Positions 26,558-35,682 of a DNA stretch of 64,000 nt are shown one piece after another. Source of the DNA: Lachnospiraceae bacterium (GTDB lineage Bacteria > Bacillota > Clostridia > Lachnospirales > Lachnospiraceae); the NCBI GenBank assembly GCA_015057325.1, contig SVEQ01000004.1, positions 1 through 64,000 of the forward strand. The letters are read 5' to 3'. How positions within the stretch are numbered: position 1 is the first letter of the stretch; the number at the start of each line of letters is the position of its first letter. The position numbers and the translations under genes are program-made. Below the pieces are notes generated by a model. The model had not been told where the DNA came from. It searched no databases and was given only the letters and a program-made list of their open reading frames with translations.

Positions 26558-26593
26558 AAGGAGGCAAAATATCCCCGACCGACAGACGGGATA
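26558..26593 (+). other. Orphan Shine-Dalgarno and hairpin ahead of flgE
   Basis: The 112-base gap before flgE holds a perfect AAGGAGG (26558-26564) with no ATG, GTG or TTG start at a usable distance, then a hairpin with TATCCC (26570-26575) against GGGATA (26588-26593). flgE has its own AGGAGG just before its ATG. The site may be a relic, a standby ribosome site or a leader control element. Confidence 0.4.
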
Positions 26594-26658
26594 CCATTAA
26601 TGAATGTTTTCCAGCTAAGCAGATTTATACTGCACAAGAGATTAGGAGGACAAAAGTT

Positions 26659-28026
26659 ATGATGAGATCACTTTATTCTGGTGTTGCAGGTCTTAAGACT
26701 CACCAGACAAAAATGGATGTAATTGGTAACAATATTGCTAACGTTAACACAGTTGGATTTAAGTCGAGCCAGGTGTTATTCAAAGATGTTTTATATCAAA
26801 CAACGCAGAGTGCTACAGGTGCTACAAACAATAGTGGTGGTACAAATGCTAAACAGATTGGTCTTGGTACAGGTGTTGCAACAGTATCTGTTTCACAGAC
26901 ATCAGGTTCTGCACAGTCAACAAACAATCCTTACGATTTGATGATTAACGGTTCTTCGTTCTTCATTGTTAATAGAAGTGGTACTAACTACTTTACTAAA
27001 GTTGGTGCTTTTAAGACGGATGATGCCGGAAACCTTGTTACAGGTAACGGTGATTTAGTAATGGGTTGGCAGGTAGACCCTGAGGATCCTACACAGATTA
27101 AGAGAGACCAGGTTACAGCTCTTCGCCCTGAGCAGGAGGCTAATCAGACAGCTGCTCCTGAAATGACATCTAAGATGTACATGAAGGGTAACATTGCAAG
27201 TGTTGACCCAAGACTTCAGACTGCAGAAGGTGTTGTAACAACAGTTCCTATTTACGATAATCTTGGCTATGCATATACAGTTAAGTACAAGATTACACAG
27301 GATGCAACAGACCCTAGTTTATATAATGTTGCAGTTGATTCGATTAAGGATTCCAACAATGAGGATATATTAGCTTCTGATTATCAGGCACAGCTTGATG
27401 TAACAACAATTAAGTTTGATCCTGACACAGGTAATTTTGTAGGTGTAGGCGGTTCGGCAGGAGTTAATACAACAGGTCTTACAATTACACCAACAGGAAC
27501 AAAAGGTAATGTATTCCAAGATCATTCATCTAATGATCCTACACAGTGGATTAACTCAATCGAAGTTGATTTCTCAAACCTTACAATGTATTCTACAAAG
27601 GGTGGAGAATGTGATGTTGAAACTGTAAGAGGTGGTCTTGATATGACCGGAGCCGGTCGTAGAGTTGGTGCACTTACGGATGTAAGTATTGATACACAGG
27701 GTAAGATTTATGGTGTGTATGACAATGGTGTAACTAAGCTTCTTGGTCAGGTTGCAGTTGCAAACTTCATTAATCCGGCAGGTCTTGAAGCTATTGGTGA
27801 CAGCCTTTACAAGGAAACACAGGCTTCGGGAGAGTTCGATGGAATTGGTAAAGATATAGCAAGTACCGGTGAGAAGATTACACAGGGCGTTGTTGAAATG
27901 TCAAATGTTGATCTTTCTCAAGAGTTTACAGAAATGATTGTTACACAGCGTGGTTTCCAGGCTAACTCAAGAATTATAACTGTTTCCGATACACTTATCG
28001 AAGAATTGGTTAATCTTAAGAGATAA
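26659..28026 (+). CDS. flgE: Flagellar hook protein FlgE
   Basis: Main hook subunit, 455 residues. N-terminal LYSGVAGLKTHQTKMDVIGN then NIANVNTVGFKSSQVLFKDV; C-terminal GVVEMSNVDLSQEFTEMIVT and QRGFQANSRIITVSDTLIEE. Two adjacent ATG codons at 26659 and 26662 are both possible, after TAGGAGG. A strong terminator follows 16 bases after the stop. Confidence 0.96.
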   Translation: MMRSLYSGVAGLKTHQTKMDVIGNNIANVNTVGFKSSQVLFKDVLYQTTQSATGATNNSGGTNAKQIGLGTGVATVSVSQTSGSAQSTNNPYDLMINGSSFFIVNRSGTNYFTKVGAFKTDDAGNLVTGNGDLVMGWQVDPEDPTQIKRDQVTALRPEQEANQTAAPEMTSKMYMKGNIASVDPRLQTAEGVVTTVPIYDNLGYAYTVKYKITQDATDPSLYNVAVDSIKDSNNEDILASDYQAQLDVTTIKFDPDTGNFVGVGGSAGVNTTGLTITPTGTKGNVFQDHSSNDPTQWINSIEVDFSNLTMYSTKGGECDVETVRGGLDMTGAGRRVGALTDVSIDTQGKIYGVYDNGVTKLLGQVAVANFINPAGLEAIGDSLYKETQASGEFDGIGKDIASTGEKITQGVVEMSNVDLSQEFTEMIVTQRGFQANSRIITVSDTLIEELVNLKR

Positions 28027-28032
28027 TAATTA

Positions 28033-28089
28033 AAATACAATTTGCTGTTTTGCGGGGTGTCATCTTCGCAAAACAGCATTTTTGTATTT
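28033..28089 (+). terminator. Strong intrinsic terminator after flgE
   Basis: TGCTGTTTTGCG (28043-28054) and CGCAAAACAGCA (28067-28078) form a perfect 12-bp stem followed by TTTTTG. Outer AAATACAA (28033-28040) and TTGTATTT (28082-28089) can extend it, so it could act on both strands. It lies inside the motility locus, between flgE and flbD. Confidence 0.85.
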
Positions 28090-28114
28090 GTTTTTATGAA
28101 AAAGGAGAGCGAAA

Positions 28115-28306
28115 ATGATTGAACTTACTAAGTTAAATGACACAAAATTTACAGTCAATGCAGATATAATTGAGTTTGTTGAGGAGACTCCGGATACAGT
28201 GGTTTCCTTGACGACAGGAAAGAAAATAATAGTACAGGAAACGAGAGAAGAAGTTACTGATTTGGTAATTTCATACAAAAGGGCGATATATACAACTAAT
28301 TTATAA
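28115..28306 (+). CDS. flbD: Flagellar protein FlbD
   Basis: Small 63-residue protein of the FlbD (SwrD) family, reported in Bacillus to raise motor power. MIELTKLNDTKFTVNADIIE and ETPDTVVSLTTGKKIIVQET are characteristic. AAAGGAG precedes the ATG. It sits between the flgE terminator and the motA promoter, so its transcription must come from read-through or an unseen promoter. Confidence 0.88.
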   Translation: MIELTKLNDTKFTVNADIIEFVEETPDTVVSLTTGKKIIVQETREEVTDLVISYKRAIYTTNL

Positions 28307-28333
28307 TTTTTTGTGGAATAAAATATAATTTTA

Positions 28334-28342
28334 TGGTATAAT
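28334..28342 (+). promoter_or_regulatory. Extended -10 promoter before motA
   Basis: TGGTATAAT (28334-28342) is a perfect -10 hexamer with the extended TGn element. A TTGTGG at 28311-28316 is 20 bases away, too far for a usual -35. The leader to the motA start is about 70 bases and can form a small GTGG/CCAC hairpin. Confidence 0.6.
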
Positions 28343-28419
28343 ATGAACATGTTTTTGTGGGATGGGGAATCCACGTTAAAAATCCCTTTATTTTTGGTGA
28401 AATGGAGATGTGAATACTC

Positions 28420-29202
28420 GTGGATATAGCAACAATAATCGGCTTGGTTTTGTCCTTCGGACTTATGATATTTGGTATGGCTAACGGTGAGATGGGATTT
28501 GCCGCTTGTGGATACTTTCTTGATCCACCTTCTGCATTGATTACATTTGGAGGTGCGTTTGGTTGTCTCTTCGCCAGTTTCTCTATTCCGGAGTTTATCT
28601 CGGGTATTAAGGCTATCGGACTTACATTCAAGAGTCCGACTTGGGATACAATTGGAATTATTAAGCAGATTATCGAATTATCTAACGTTGCCAGAAAGGA
28701 AGGTCTTTTGGCGTTAGAGGAATCGGCTAACAGTATAGAAGAACCGTTTATGAAAAAGGGCATAATGCTTATTGTCGATGGTACTGACCCTGAACTTGTA
28801 AGGGGAATACTTGAAGCAGAGCTTGTGAATATTGATGCACGACATCAGTCACGTATAGGTTTCTGGAAACAGCTTGGTGCTATGGGTCCTGCTTGGGGAA
28901 TGATTGGTACACTTATCGGTCTGGTGCTCATGCTTAAGAACATGGATCCTGATAAGATCGGTCCGAATATGGCGGTTGCTCTTATCACAACATATTATGG
29001 TTCCGTTCTTGCAAACTGGATAAGTGCTCCGGTAGCATTTAAGCTTGGTATCTTGAATGACGGAGAGATTCAGGTTAAGGAGATTATGATTGAAGGTCTT
29101 TTGTCTATTCAGGCAGGAGAGAATCCAAGAGTAATCGAAGAAAAACTGAAATCCTTCTTAGCACCTAGCATGCGTGAGGGTGTATCAGAAGGCGGTGAAT
29201 AA
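28420..29202 (+). CDS. motA: Flagellar stator protein MotA (PomA-like)
   Basis: Ion-conducting stator subunit with four membrane helices in 260 residues. It starts MDIATIIGLV, close to the PomA opening, and has the core GMIGTLIGLVLMLKNMDPDK and NMAVALITTYYGSVLANWIS, as in short, often sodium-using stators. The cytoplasmic loop (about 70-140) carries the charged FliG-contact region. GTG start, with GGAG 12 bases before it. The pair with motB is nearly contiguous (2 bases). Confidence 0.93.
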   Translation: MDIATIIGLVLSFGLMIFGMANGEMGFAACGYFLDPPSALITFGGAFGCLFASFSIPEFISGIKAIGLTFKSPTWDTIGIIKQIIELSNVARKEGLLALEESANSIEEPFMKKGIMLIVDGTDPELVRGILEAELVNIDARHQSRIGFWKQLGAMGPAWGMIGTLIGLVLMLKNMDPDKIGPNMAVALITTYYGSVLANWISAPVAFKLGILNDGEIQVKEIMIEGLLSIQAGENPRVIEEKLKSFLAPSMREGVSEGGE

Positions 29203-29204
29203 CA

Positions 29205-30200
29205 ATGGCAAAGCGTAAAGAAAAGCCTGCTGAAGAAGGTTCACCGGCGTGGATGGCGACCTTTAGTGATCTTATGAACCTGTTGCTATGTTTCTTCGTG
29301 CTATTGTTTGCGAGTTCAACAACAGATGCTGAGAAAATCATGAGAATTGTAGCTTCATTTAATCCTGATAGTTTTAGTATTATGGAAGCAGGATCGATAT
29401 CTCTTACAGAAGGACAAATCATATCAGGTGGTGTCACACAGCTTCCGGGTATCGAATCTTTTTTGGAGCATATAGGTGTTGCTACAGAGGCAAAGGGTAA
29501 CAATAATGAGAATGCCAATTCCGGTGCGGATGTAGGTGAAGATTATAAGGATACTTCTCCGGAAGAACCGCAGGATGTCACAGAGGAGTTTGATTCGCAT
29601 AATCCAAGTGATAAGGATACGACTGAACAGATGACGGCAGAGTCTACAGAGTCTGAAGAAAAGGTGGAGTTATCCAACGAGGAACTCAAGGAACAGGCGA
29701 AAGAACTTGGTGAACAACAATCTGCCGAGATGTATGATGAGATATCAGAGATTGCAGAATCTTATGATATAGATGACAGGATTGTAATGGATTACAATTC
29801 GCAATATGTTTCGTTAGACCTCAATGGTGCAATTCTTTTTGATGCCGGAGCGGCGGATATTAGGAAAGATGCAACGATGTTTATGCAACGAATAGCATCA
29901 GTCCTTGAAAAGTATAAGGATTGTATGATTGAGATAGAAGGTCATACTGACAACATACCGATAAGCAGTGGCAAATACGAAAGTAACAGATATCTTTCAA
30001 CAGCCAGGGCTAATAAGGTTTTGGAGTTTGTTGAAGATAATGCGGAACTAATTGATAAGAACATGAAAGCTTCAGGTTATGGCGAGACTCGACCGGTTGC
30101 ATCTAATGCGACGGAAGAAGGAAGGGCTAAGAACAGACGTGTTACTATCAAGATTCATAATCAGATAAGTACGTCCTTGCAGCAGGATGCAATGGAGTAG
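29205..30200 (+). CDS. motB: Flagellar stator protein MotB (PomB-like)
   Basis: Stator subunit that anchors to peptidoglycan. One helix (about 20-37) with the ion-binding Asp22 in TFSDLMNLLLCFFVLLF; Cys29, seven residues after the Asp, matches the layout of PomB. An unusually long acidic linker (about 95-175) separates it from the OmpA-like domain (IEGHTDNIPISSGKYESNRY, LSTARANKVLEFVED, KNRRVTIKI). 331 residues in all. Confidence 0.93.
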   Translation: MAKRKEKPAEEGSPAWMATFSDLMNLLLCFFVLLFASSTTDAEKIMRIVASFNPDSFSIMEAGSISLTEGQIISGGVTQLPGIESFLEHIGVATEAKGNNNENANSGADVGEDYKDTSPEEPQDVTEEFDSHNPSDKDTTEQMTAESTESEEKVELSNEELKEQAKELGEQQSAEMYDEISEIAESYDIDDRIVMDYNSQYVSLDLNGAILFDAGAADIRKDATMFMQRIASVLEKYKDCMIEIEGHTDNIPISSGKYESNRYLSTARANKVLEFVEDNAELIDKNMKASGYGETRPVASNATEEGRAKNRRVTIKIHNQISTSLQQDAME

Positions 30201-30237
30201 ATATTATTAGAATACGTAATTTAAGTGGGGTAATGAC

Positions 30238-30747
30238 ATGAAGAAGAATCTAATAACGGTTATAATTTTGGCGTTGTGTGTAGTTAATCTTGTTTTAAAT
30301 ATTATGCTTGTTTTTGTATGTATGCCATCAGCTAAAAAGACCAATAATCTTATTACTGAGATAGCAAGCGTACTTAACCTTGAATTGGAAAGCAACGCCG
30401 GTCAGAATACGGTGGCGCTTGAGCATATTGCGACATTTGATCTTGAGAAACAGGTTGTTAATCTTAAGGATGACGGTTCCGGTAAGAATCATTTTGTTCA
30501 GGTGGGAATAACATTAGAGCTTGATAATTCTACCGAGGATTATACGCAGCTTAGTACAGTACTTACTAATTCATCAGGTGCAGTTTTTGATACTTGCAGA
30601 GATGTAATCCAGGGCTATACTATGGCGGAGATTTCAGATCAGAAGACACAGGAAAAAGTTAAGAAACAGATTTTGGAGAATCTTCAGAAGAAGTATCAGA
30701 CTCGTTGTATCTATAATGTATCATTTAGTAGTTTTACAACCCAATAG
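30238..30747 (+). CDS. fliL: Flagellar basal body-associated protein FliL
   Basis: A 169-residue protein with one N-terminal helix (about 5-25) and a FliL-type outer domain (TFDLEKQVVNLKDDGSGKNH, VGITLELDN, KKQILENLQKKYQTRCIYNV). FliL supports stator function. Placed between motB and fliM as in other Firmicutes. Confidence 0.87.
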   Translation: MKKNLITVIILALCVVNLVLNIMLVFVCMPSAKKTNNLITEIASVLNLELESNAGQNTVALEHIATFDLEKQVVNLKDDGSGKNHFVQVGITLELDNSTEDYTQLSTVLTNSSGAVFDTCRDVIQGYTMAEISDQKTQEKVKKQILENLQKKYQTRCIYNVSFSSFTTQ

Positions 30748-30785
30748 TCTAAAGATAACAAGTAGAAACTATTGGAGGTGACGAT

Positions 30786-31763
30786 ATGGCAGATGTATTA
30801 TCTCAAAGTGAGATAGATGCGTTGCTAAAACAGTTAAGTTCCGGTGAATTAGATGCTGAAGATTTCAGCGAGGAATCGGTTGTTAAAATTAAAGATTATG
30901 ACTTTGCCCGTCCTGCTAAGTTTTCGAAGGAACACTTAAGAACATTGGAGATCATCTTCGAAAACTTTGGTAGATTGGTTTCGAGTAATCTTCCTGCTTA
31001 TTTGAGGAAGAATGTTCAGATAGATGTTATGAACTCGGAGGCTGTAACCTATTCGGAGTTTTCCAATGCGTTATCTAATCCGGTGCTGTTGGGAATAGTT
31101 AATTTTGAACCTCTTAACGGCAACATATTGATTGAGCTTGCGTCTAATTTAGGCTTTACAATAATAGATCGAATGCTTGGCGGTCTTGGAGATCCTCTTG
31201 ATAAAGCAAGAGAGTTTTCAGAGATTGAGCTATCGGTGCTGGAAAGGATTTTCGTAGTACTTGTTGATTTGCTAAGAGAACCCTGGCAGAATGTTGTAGA
31301 GATTCACCCCAAACTTGAGCGAATAGAAACCAACAGTCAGTTTGCGCAAATTATATCTCCTAGTGAGATGATTGCGATTATTACAATTAATATGACAATA
31401 GGTAACGTGGAAGGACTCATGAATGTCTGCTTGCCATTTATGACGTTGGAAGATATAATGGATAAGTTGAATACCAAATACTGGTTCTCAACAATGCAGA
31501 GCAGAGATTCAGACGACTATGAAGCGTTTATAGAGACTGCAATTAACAAGGCACAGATTCCTATAAAAGCACTTCTTGGAAGAAGTAGTATATCGGTTAT
31601 GGATTTTGTTAATTTGCAAGTTGGTGATATAATAAGACTTGACTCACACGTGGACGATGAATTAGATGTCTATGTCGGTAATATTGTCAAGTTTAAGGCG
31701 TTGCCGGGTTCAGGCTCGGAGGCGTACGCAGTAAAGGTTACAGAAATAATAAGAGAGGAATAG
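30786..31763 (+). CDS. fliM: Flagellar motor switch protein FliM
   Basis: C-ring protein that binds phosphorylated CheY. The N-terminal CheY-binding peptide reads VLSQSEIDALLKQLSSGE; KIKDYDFARPAKFSKEHLRT, the CheC-like middle domain and a C-terminal SpoA domain follow. 325 residues. GGAGGTGA precedes the ATG. Confidence 0.96.
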   Translation: MADVLSQSEIDALLKQLSSGELDAEDFSEESVVKIKDYDFARPAKFSKEHLRTLEIIFENFGRLVSSNLPAYLRKNVQIDVMNSEAVTYSEFSNALSNPVLLGIVNFEPLNGNILIELASNLGFTIIDRMLGGLGDPLDKAREFSEIELSVLERIFVVLVDLLREPWQNVVEIHPKLERIETNSQFAQIISPSEMIAIITINMTIGNVEGLMNVCLPFMTLEDIMDKLNTKYWFSTMQSRDSDDYEAFIETAINKAQIPIKALLGRSSISVMDFVNLQVGDIIRLDSHVDDELDVYVGNIVKFKALPGSGSEAYAVKVTEIIREE

Positions 31764-31770
31764 ATGTAAA

Positions 31771-32940
31771 ATGGATGGAATGTTATCGCAAGAAGAGATA
31801 AATGCATTGCTTGGTGGTATGGACAGCGATACTTCGGCTCCGGCTGCGAATTCTTCTTCTGATGAGACACTTACTCCGGAAGAAAGAGATGCCATTGGTG
31901 AAATCTCTAATATATGTATGGGAACAGCTGCGACAACACTTTATTCCTTGGTTAATCAGAAGGTTACAATAACGACGCCGTCGGTGTCAATTAGTACTTG
32001 GGATGAGCTTGTTGCGGAATACGAAAAACCTTGTGTTTTCATTACAATTTCATATAAAGTGGGAATTGAGGGTAATAATGTCTTGATTCTTCGTGAAGAT
32101 GATGTTAAAGTAATAACAGATTTGATGATGGGTGGAGACGGTACCAATTTGGTTGATGAATTGTCTGATATTCACATGAGTGCGATATGTGAGGCAATGA
32201 ATCAGATGATGGGTTCTTCAGCCACATCTTTATCGTCAATGCTTGGTGAGATGATAGATATATCACCACCGTCGGCAGATTTGGTTAATTTGATTGATGA
32301 GGTTGATGAATCAAAGGTTGGTTCATTCCATGATAGTACTTTTGTTAAGGTCTTCTTTAAGATGGAAATCGGTGATCTGGTTGATAGTAGTATCATGCAG
32401 TTATATCCGATAGATCTTGCAAAAGAATTGTTTGGAAAGTTTGTTTCATCGCAAGGAGATGAACAACCGGCACAACCTGCAGCACCTGCAGCAGCGGCAC
32501 CACCGCCACCACAGCCTGCAGCACCTCAACCGGCAGCTCCGCAACCTGCGGCAGCAGCGGCACCACCACCAATGATGGGAATGCCCGGACCAATGCCCGG
32601 ACAACAGATGGCATATGGATATGCTGCACCGCCTATGCAGGATGTTAATGCTCAACCGGTTCAGTTCCAACCTTTCAATATGGGATTTAATCCTATAACA
32701 CAGCAAGAAAACATTGATCTTATCATGGATGTACCATTGGAGGTTACGGTAGAACTTGGTAGGACAAGCAAATCAATCAAGGAAATCCTTGAGTTTGCAC
32801 CCGGAACAATCATAGAACTTGATAAGATTGCCGGAGAACCGATTGATGTATTGGTCAATGGCAAGATGGTTGCAAAGGGAGAGGTTGTTGTTATTGAAGA
32901 AAGCTTTGGTATTCGTGTAACGGATATCATTAAGCAATAA
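31771..32940 (+). CDS. fliY: Flagellar switch protein FliY/FliN with CheC-like phosphatase domain
   Basis: C-ring protein that in Bacillus also dephosphorylates CheY-P. An N-terminal MLSQEEINALLGG CheY-binding peptide is followed by a CheC-like domain with both ExxN sites (IGEISNICMGTAA and ICEAMNQMMGSSA), a Pro/Ala-rich linker (about 232-275), and the C-terminal FliN/SpoA domain (MDVPLEVTVELGRTSKSIKE to GIRVTDIIKQ). 389 residues. The linker is codon-repetitive. Confidence 0.94.
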   Translation: MDGMLSQEEINALLGGMDSDTSAPAANSSSDETLTPEERDAIGEISNICMGTAATTLYSLVNQKVTITTPSVSISTWDELVAEYEKPCVFITISYKVGIEGNNVLILREDDVKVITDLMMGGDGTNLVDELSDIHMSAICEAMNQMMGSSATSLSSMLGEMIDISPPSADLVNLIDEVDESKVGSFHDSTFVKVFFKMEIGDLVDSSIMQLYPIDLAKELFGKFVSSQGDEQPAQPAAPAAAAPPPPQPAAPQPAAPQPAAAAAPPPMMGMPGPMPGQQMAYGYAAPPMQDVNAQPVQFQPFNMGFNPITQQENIDLIMDVPLEVTVELGRTSKSIKEILEFAPGTIIELDKIAGEPIDVLVNGKMVAKGEVVVIEESFGIRVTDIIKQ

Positions 32941-32973
32941 ATCAAAGAATAAAAATGAAATGGAGAATACAAA

Positions 32974-33336
32974 ATGGCGAAGAGTATTTTAATTTGTGAC
33001 GATGCAGCATTTATGAGAATGATGATTAAGGACATTCTGGTTAAGAATGGTTACAACATTGCGGGAGAGGCAGAGAATGGTCTTAAGGCAGTAGAGAAGT
33101 ACGCTGAGACTCAGCCTGATCTTGTCCTTATGGACATTACTATGCCTGAGATGGATGGTATTCAGGCGCTTAAGAAGATCAAAGAGTCTGATCCTAATGC
33201 AAGTGTAGTTATGTGTTCTGCTATGGGTCAGCAGGCAATGGTTATTGAGAGTATTCAGTCCGGAGCAAGAGACTTTATCGTTAAGCCTTTCCAGCCGGAT
33301 CGTGTTTTAGAGGCTGTTAAGAAGGCAGTTGAGTAA
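32974..33336 (+). CDS. cheY: Chemotaxis response regulator CheY
   Basis: Single-domain receiver of 120 residues. Acidic pocket D9/D10, phosphorylation site Asp54 (LVLMDITMPEMDG), Ser82 at the switch position and Lys104 (FIVKPFQ). It lies between fliY and fliO as in Bacillus. Confidence 0.95.
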   Translation: MAKSILICDDAAFMRMMIKDILVKNGYNIAGEAENGLKAVEKYAETQPDLVLMDITMPEMDGIQALKKIKESDPNASVVMCSAMGQQAMVIESIQSGARDFIVKPFQPDRVLEAVKKAVE

Positions 33337-33337
33337 T

Positions 33338-33715
33338 ATGTTCTTACTTGAATCAACATCTGACATACAAATGATTGGACGATTGATTTGTCTAATTATT
33401 GTGTTTGTTTTTGTCCTGATTCTTGCTTATTTTGCTGCAAGAATTGCGGGTAGTTTTCAATCTAATGTTATAAACAAACAGAGTAATATACGTGTTATTG
33501 AAATTTTTAGAATTTCCACCAATAAGACGTTAGAGATTGTTAGAGTTGGAGACAAAGTATTGGTTCTTGCGGTATGTAAGGATAATATAACGCTTCTTAC
33601 AGAATTAAATGGTGATAGTGTTATCGAACAGAATAACACTATAGAACCTATCGATTTCAGTCAGATATTGGAAAAATTTAAAAAAGAGAATTCAAAAAAT
33701 GACAGACAGAATTAA
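33338..33715 (+). CDS. fliO: Flagellar biosynthesis protein FliO
   Basis: Assembly factor for the export gate. 125 residues from ATG 33338 (TTG 33329, overlapping the cheY stop, is an alternative; neither has a strong ribosome site). One helix (about 12-34), then a small domain with SNIRVIEIFRISTNKTLEIV and VGDKVLVLAVCKDNITLLTE. Overlaps fliP by 17 bases. Confidence 0.85.
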   Translation: MFLLESTSDIQMIGRLICLIIVFVFVLILAYFAARIAGSFQSNVINKQSNIRVIEIFRISTNKTLEIVRVGDKVLVLAVCKDNITLLTELNGDSVIEQNNTIEPIDFSQILEKFKKENSKNDRQN

Positions 33716-34568
33716 AATCAGTAACAAACTATGCCGTATTGTTAAACATATTCATTTTAAAAAGTTTATAATTGCTTACCTCATTGTCTTTTCAGTTTTG
33801 CTTATTGGATACAATGTTCATGCGACGGGTACCGATGCAGATGTTTTAAGCAATGAGGAAGCAGAGAATTTGACCAATTTAGAGAATGATGTTCCATTTA
33901 ATTTGGGTATTACTGTTGATACAAGGAATGACGAGGGTACTCTTGCGGGAACACTTCAGATGTTATTGGTCATAACGGTGATATCTATAGCTCCGTCAAT
34001 CGTTGTTATGATGACGTCTTTTACGAGAATCATTATAGTGTTCCATTTTTTAAGGACTGCTCTTGGTACTCAATCGGCGCCACCTAATAATGTTTTGATA
34101 GGGCTTGCGTTATTTTTGACCCTTTTTATTATGACTCCGACTATGGAAAGAATCAAAACCGAAGGACTAGAGCCATTGCAAAGAGGTGAAATTACACAGG
34201 ATGAAGGTCTTAAAGCCTGTATGGAACCACTTCGTGATTTTATGCTCAATAACGTAGATGCAAAGGATGTTAATTTCTTCTTGGAAATGTCAAGATTAGA
34301 AGATGTTTCTGAAATTGCTGACGTACCTAATTCAGTCCTTATCCCTGCGTTTATGATGGGTGAACTTAGAAAATCATTTATAATTGGTTTTATGATATAT
34401 ATTCCTTTTATAATTATAGATATGGTAGTGGCGTCTACCCTTATGGCTATGGGTATGATGATGCTGCCTCCGACAACAATTTCCATGCCGTTTAAGATAC
34501 TTTTGTTTGTTATGGCAGATGGTTGGAATTTGGTTATCGGCGAACTTGTCAAGAGTTTTAACTACTGA
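33699..34568 (+). CDS. fliP: Flagellar export gate protein FliP
   Basis: Core of the export gate. The 289 residues begin with a signal peptide-like stretch (basic, then hydrophobic to VHATG near 42-46), followed by the classic IAPSIVVMMTSFTRIIIVFH, LRTALGTQSAPPNNVLIGLA and FMMGELRKSFIIGFMIYIPF blocks. Overlaps fliO. Confidence 0.96.
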   Translation: MTDRIKISNKLCRIVKHIHFKKFIIAYLIVFSVLLIGYNVHATGTDADVLSNEEAENLTNLENDVPFNLGITVDTRNDEGTLAGTLQMLLVITVISIAPSIVVMMTSFTRIIIVFHFLRTALGTQSAPPNNVLIGLALFLTLFIMTPTMERIKTEGLEPLQRGEITQDEGLKACMEPLRDFMLNNVDAKDVNFFLEMSRLEDVSEIADVPNSVLIPAFMMGELRKSFIIGFMIYIPFIIIDMVVASTLMAMGMMMLPPTTISMPFKILLFVMADGWNLVIGELVKSFNY

Positions 34569-34597
34569 CGTATGCTGTGAAACGGAGATGATTAATA

Positions 34598-34867
34598 ATG
34601 TCAACAGGAGTTGTAATTGATATTGCAAGAGAAGCCTTATGGCTTATAATCAAATGTTCAGCACCGCTTCTTTTGGTTTCATTGGTTGTCGGTCTTACTA
34701 TAAGTATATTTCAAACAATCACTTCGATTCAGGAACAGACGCTTACGTTTGTGCCGAAGATACTTAGTATTTTTATTACTTTGATTATATGTGGTGGATG
34801 GATAATGGATAACATTATTCAGTTTATGAATCATTTATTTGAGAATTTTTCCACTTACGTGAGGTAG
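34598..34867 (+). CDS. fliQ: Flagellar export gate protein FliQ
   Basis: Two-helix gate subunit, 89 residues, with IAREALWLIIKCSAPLLLVS and TITSIQEQTLTFVPKILSIF. Normal length and order between fliP and fliR. Confidence 0.96.
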   Translation: MSTGVVIDIAREALWLIIKCSAPLLLVSLVVGLTISIFQTITSIQEQTLTFVPKILSIFITLIICGGWIMDNIIQFMNHLFENFSTYVR

Positions 34868-34870
34868 TTC

Positions 34871-35656
34871 ATGATTGAGCAATCTTTTTCCATATATCAT
34901 TTGGAATATTTTCTGGTTATTGTTGTAAGGGTAATGGGAGCAATGGCATTTGCCCCCATTTTTGGTAATCAGCCGGTTACAAGAAGGGCAAGGCTATTTA
35001 TAGGAGTGGCATTGTCTTTTGCCATTTTCACAGTTTATCCTTATGTTCCTCTTAAATATACAACTTTTTGGGGATATACGATAATTCTAGTGAAAGAACT
35101 GGTTGTTGGGCTTACTATGGGTTTTATGGCCAATATAACCCTTACTATTGTTCAGATGGCAGGGCAGTTTATAGATCGAGAACTCGGTTTTTCAATGGTG
35201 TCTAATTTTGACCAGACGTTTAATACTGAAACTACAATAACTGCTGAAATGTATAATATGTTAATACTTTTGATTATGCTATGCTCAAATATGCATTATT
35301 TTATTATATCTGCATTGTCGGATTCATTTGAACTTATACCTATTGGTGGAGTTGTTGTTGATACCGGTACATTGTATGATGTGATGATTAAGTATATGGT
35401 TGATTATTTTGTTATTGCAGTAAGAATAAGTCTTCCGATTACTATATCTATAATGCTTCTTAACGTTGTTCTTGGTGTTCTTGCTAAGACCGCACCACAG
35501 ATGAACATGTTTGTTATAGGTATACAACTTAAGATTTTTGTTGGATTTGCGATTTTGTTGGTAACAATAGGATTTTTACCTAATATCACAAACTATCTTT
35601 ATGAAGAGATGCAAGATATAGTTACTAACGTACTTCGTTCGTTTATTGCAACATAA
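34871..35656 (+). CDS. fliR: Flagellar export gate protein FliR
   Basis: Gate subunit with about six helices in 261 residues; VRVMGAMAFAPIFGNQPVTR and IVQMAGQFIDRELGFSMVSN are characteristic. Starts 3 bases after fliQ. Separate from flhB here, whereas some Clostridia fuse the two. Confidence 0.95.
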   Translation: MIEQSFSIYHLEYFLVIVVRVMGAMAFAPIFGNQPVTRRARLFIGVALSFAIFTVYPYVPLKYTTFWGYTIILVKELVVGLTMGFMANITLTIVQMAGQFIDRELGFSMVSNFDQTFNTETTITAEMYNMLILLIMLCSNMHYFIISALSDSFELIPIGGVVVDTGTLYDVMIKYMVDYFVIAVRISLPITISIMLLNVVLGVLAKTAPQMNMFVIGIQLKIFVGFAILLVTIGFLPNITNYLYEEMQDIVTNVLRSFIAT

Positions 35657-35682
35657 CACTTTAAGTGTGCTTGGGGTTTTTG

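Noticed and set aside
26566..26610. A short leader peptide gene after the orphan AAGGAGG
   Set aside because: Only ATA or ATC codons lie at a usable distance; no normal start codon.
28115..28120. CodY box just before flbD (TTTTTATGAAAAA)
   Set aside because: Only about 10 of 15 positions match and the central C is missing.
32460..32600. Open frames on the minus strand over the FliY Pro/Ala linker
   Set aside because: They are shadows of the GC-rich repetitive linker codons and have no ribosome site or known similarity.
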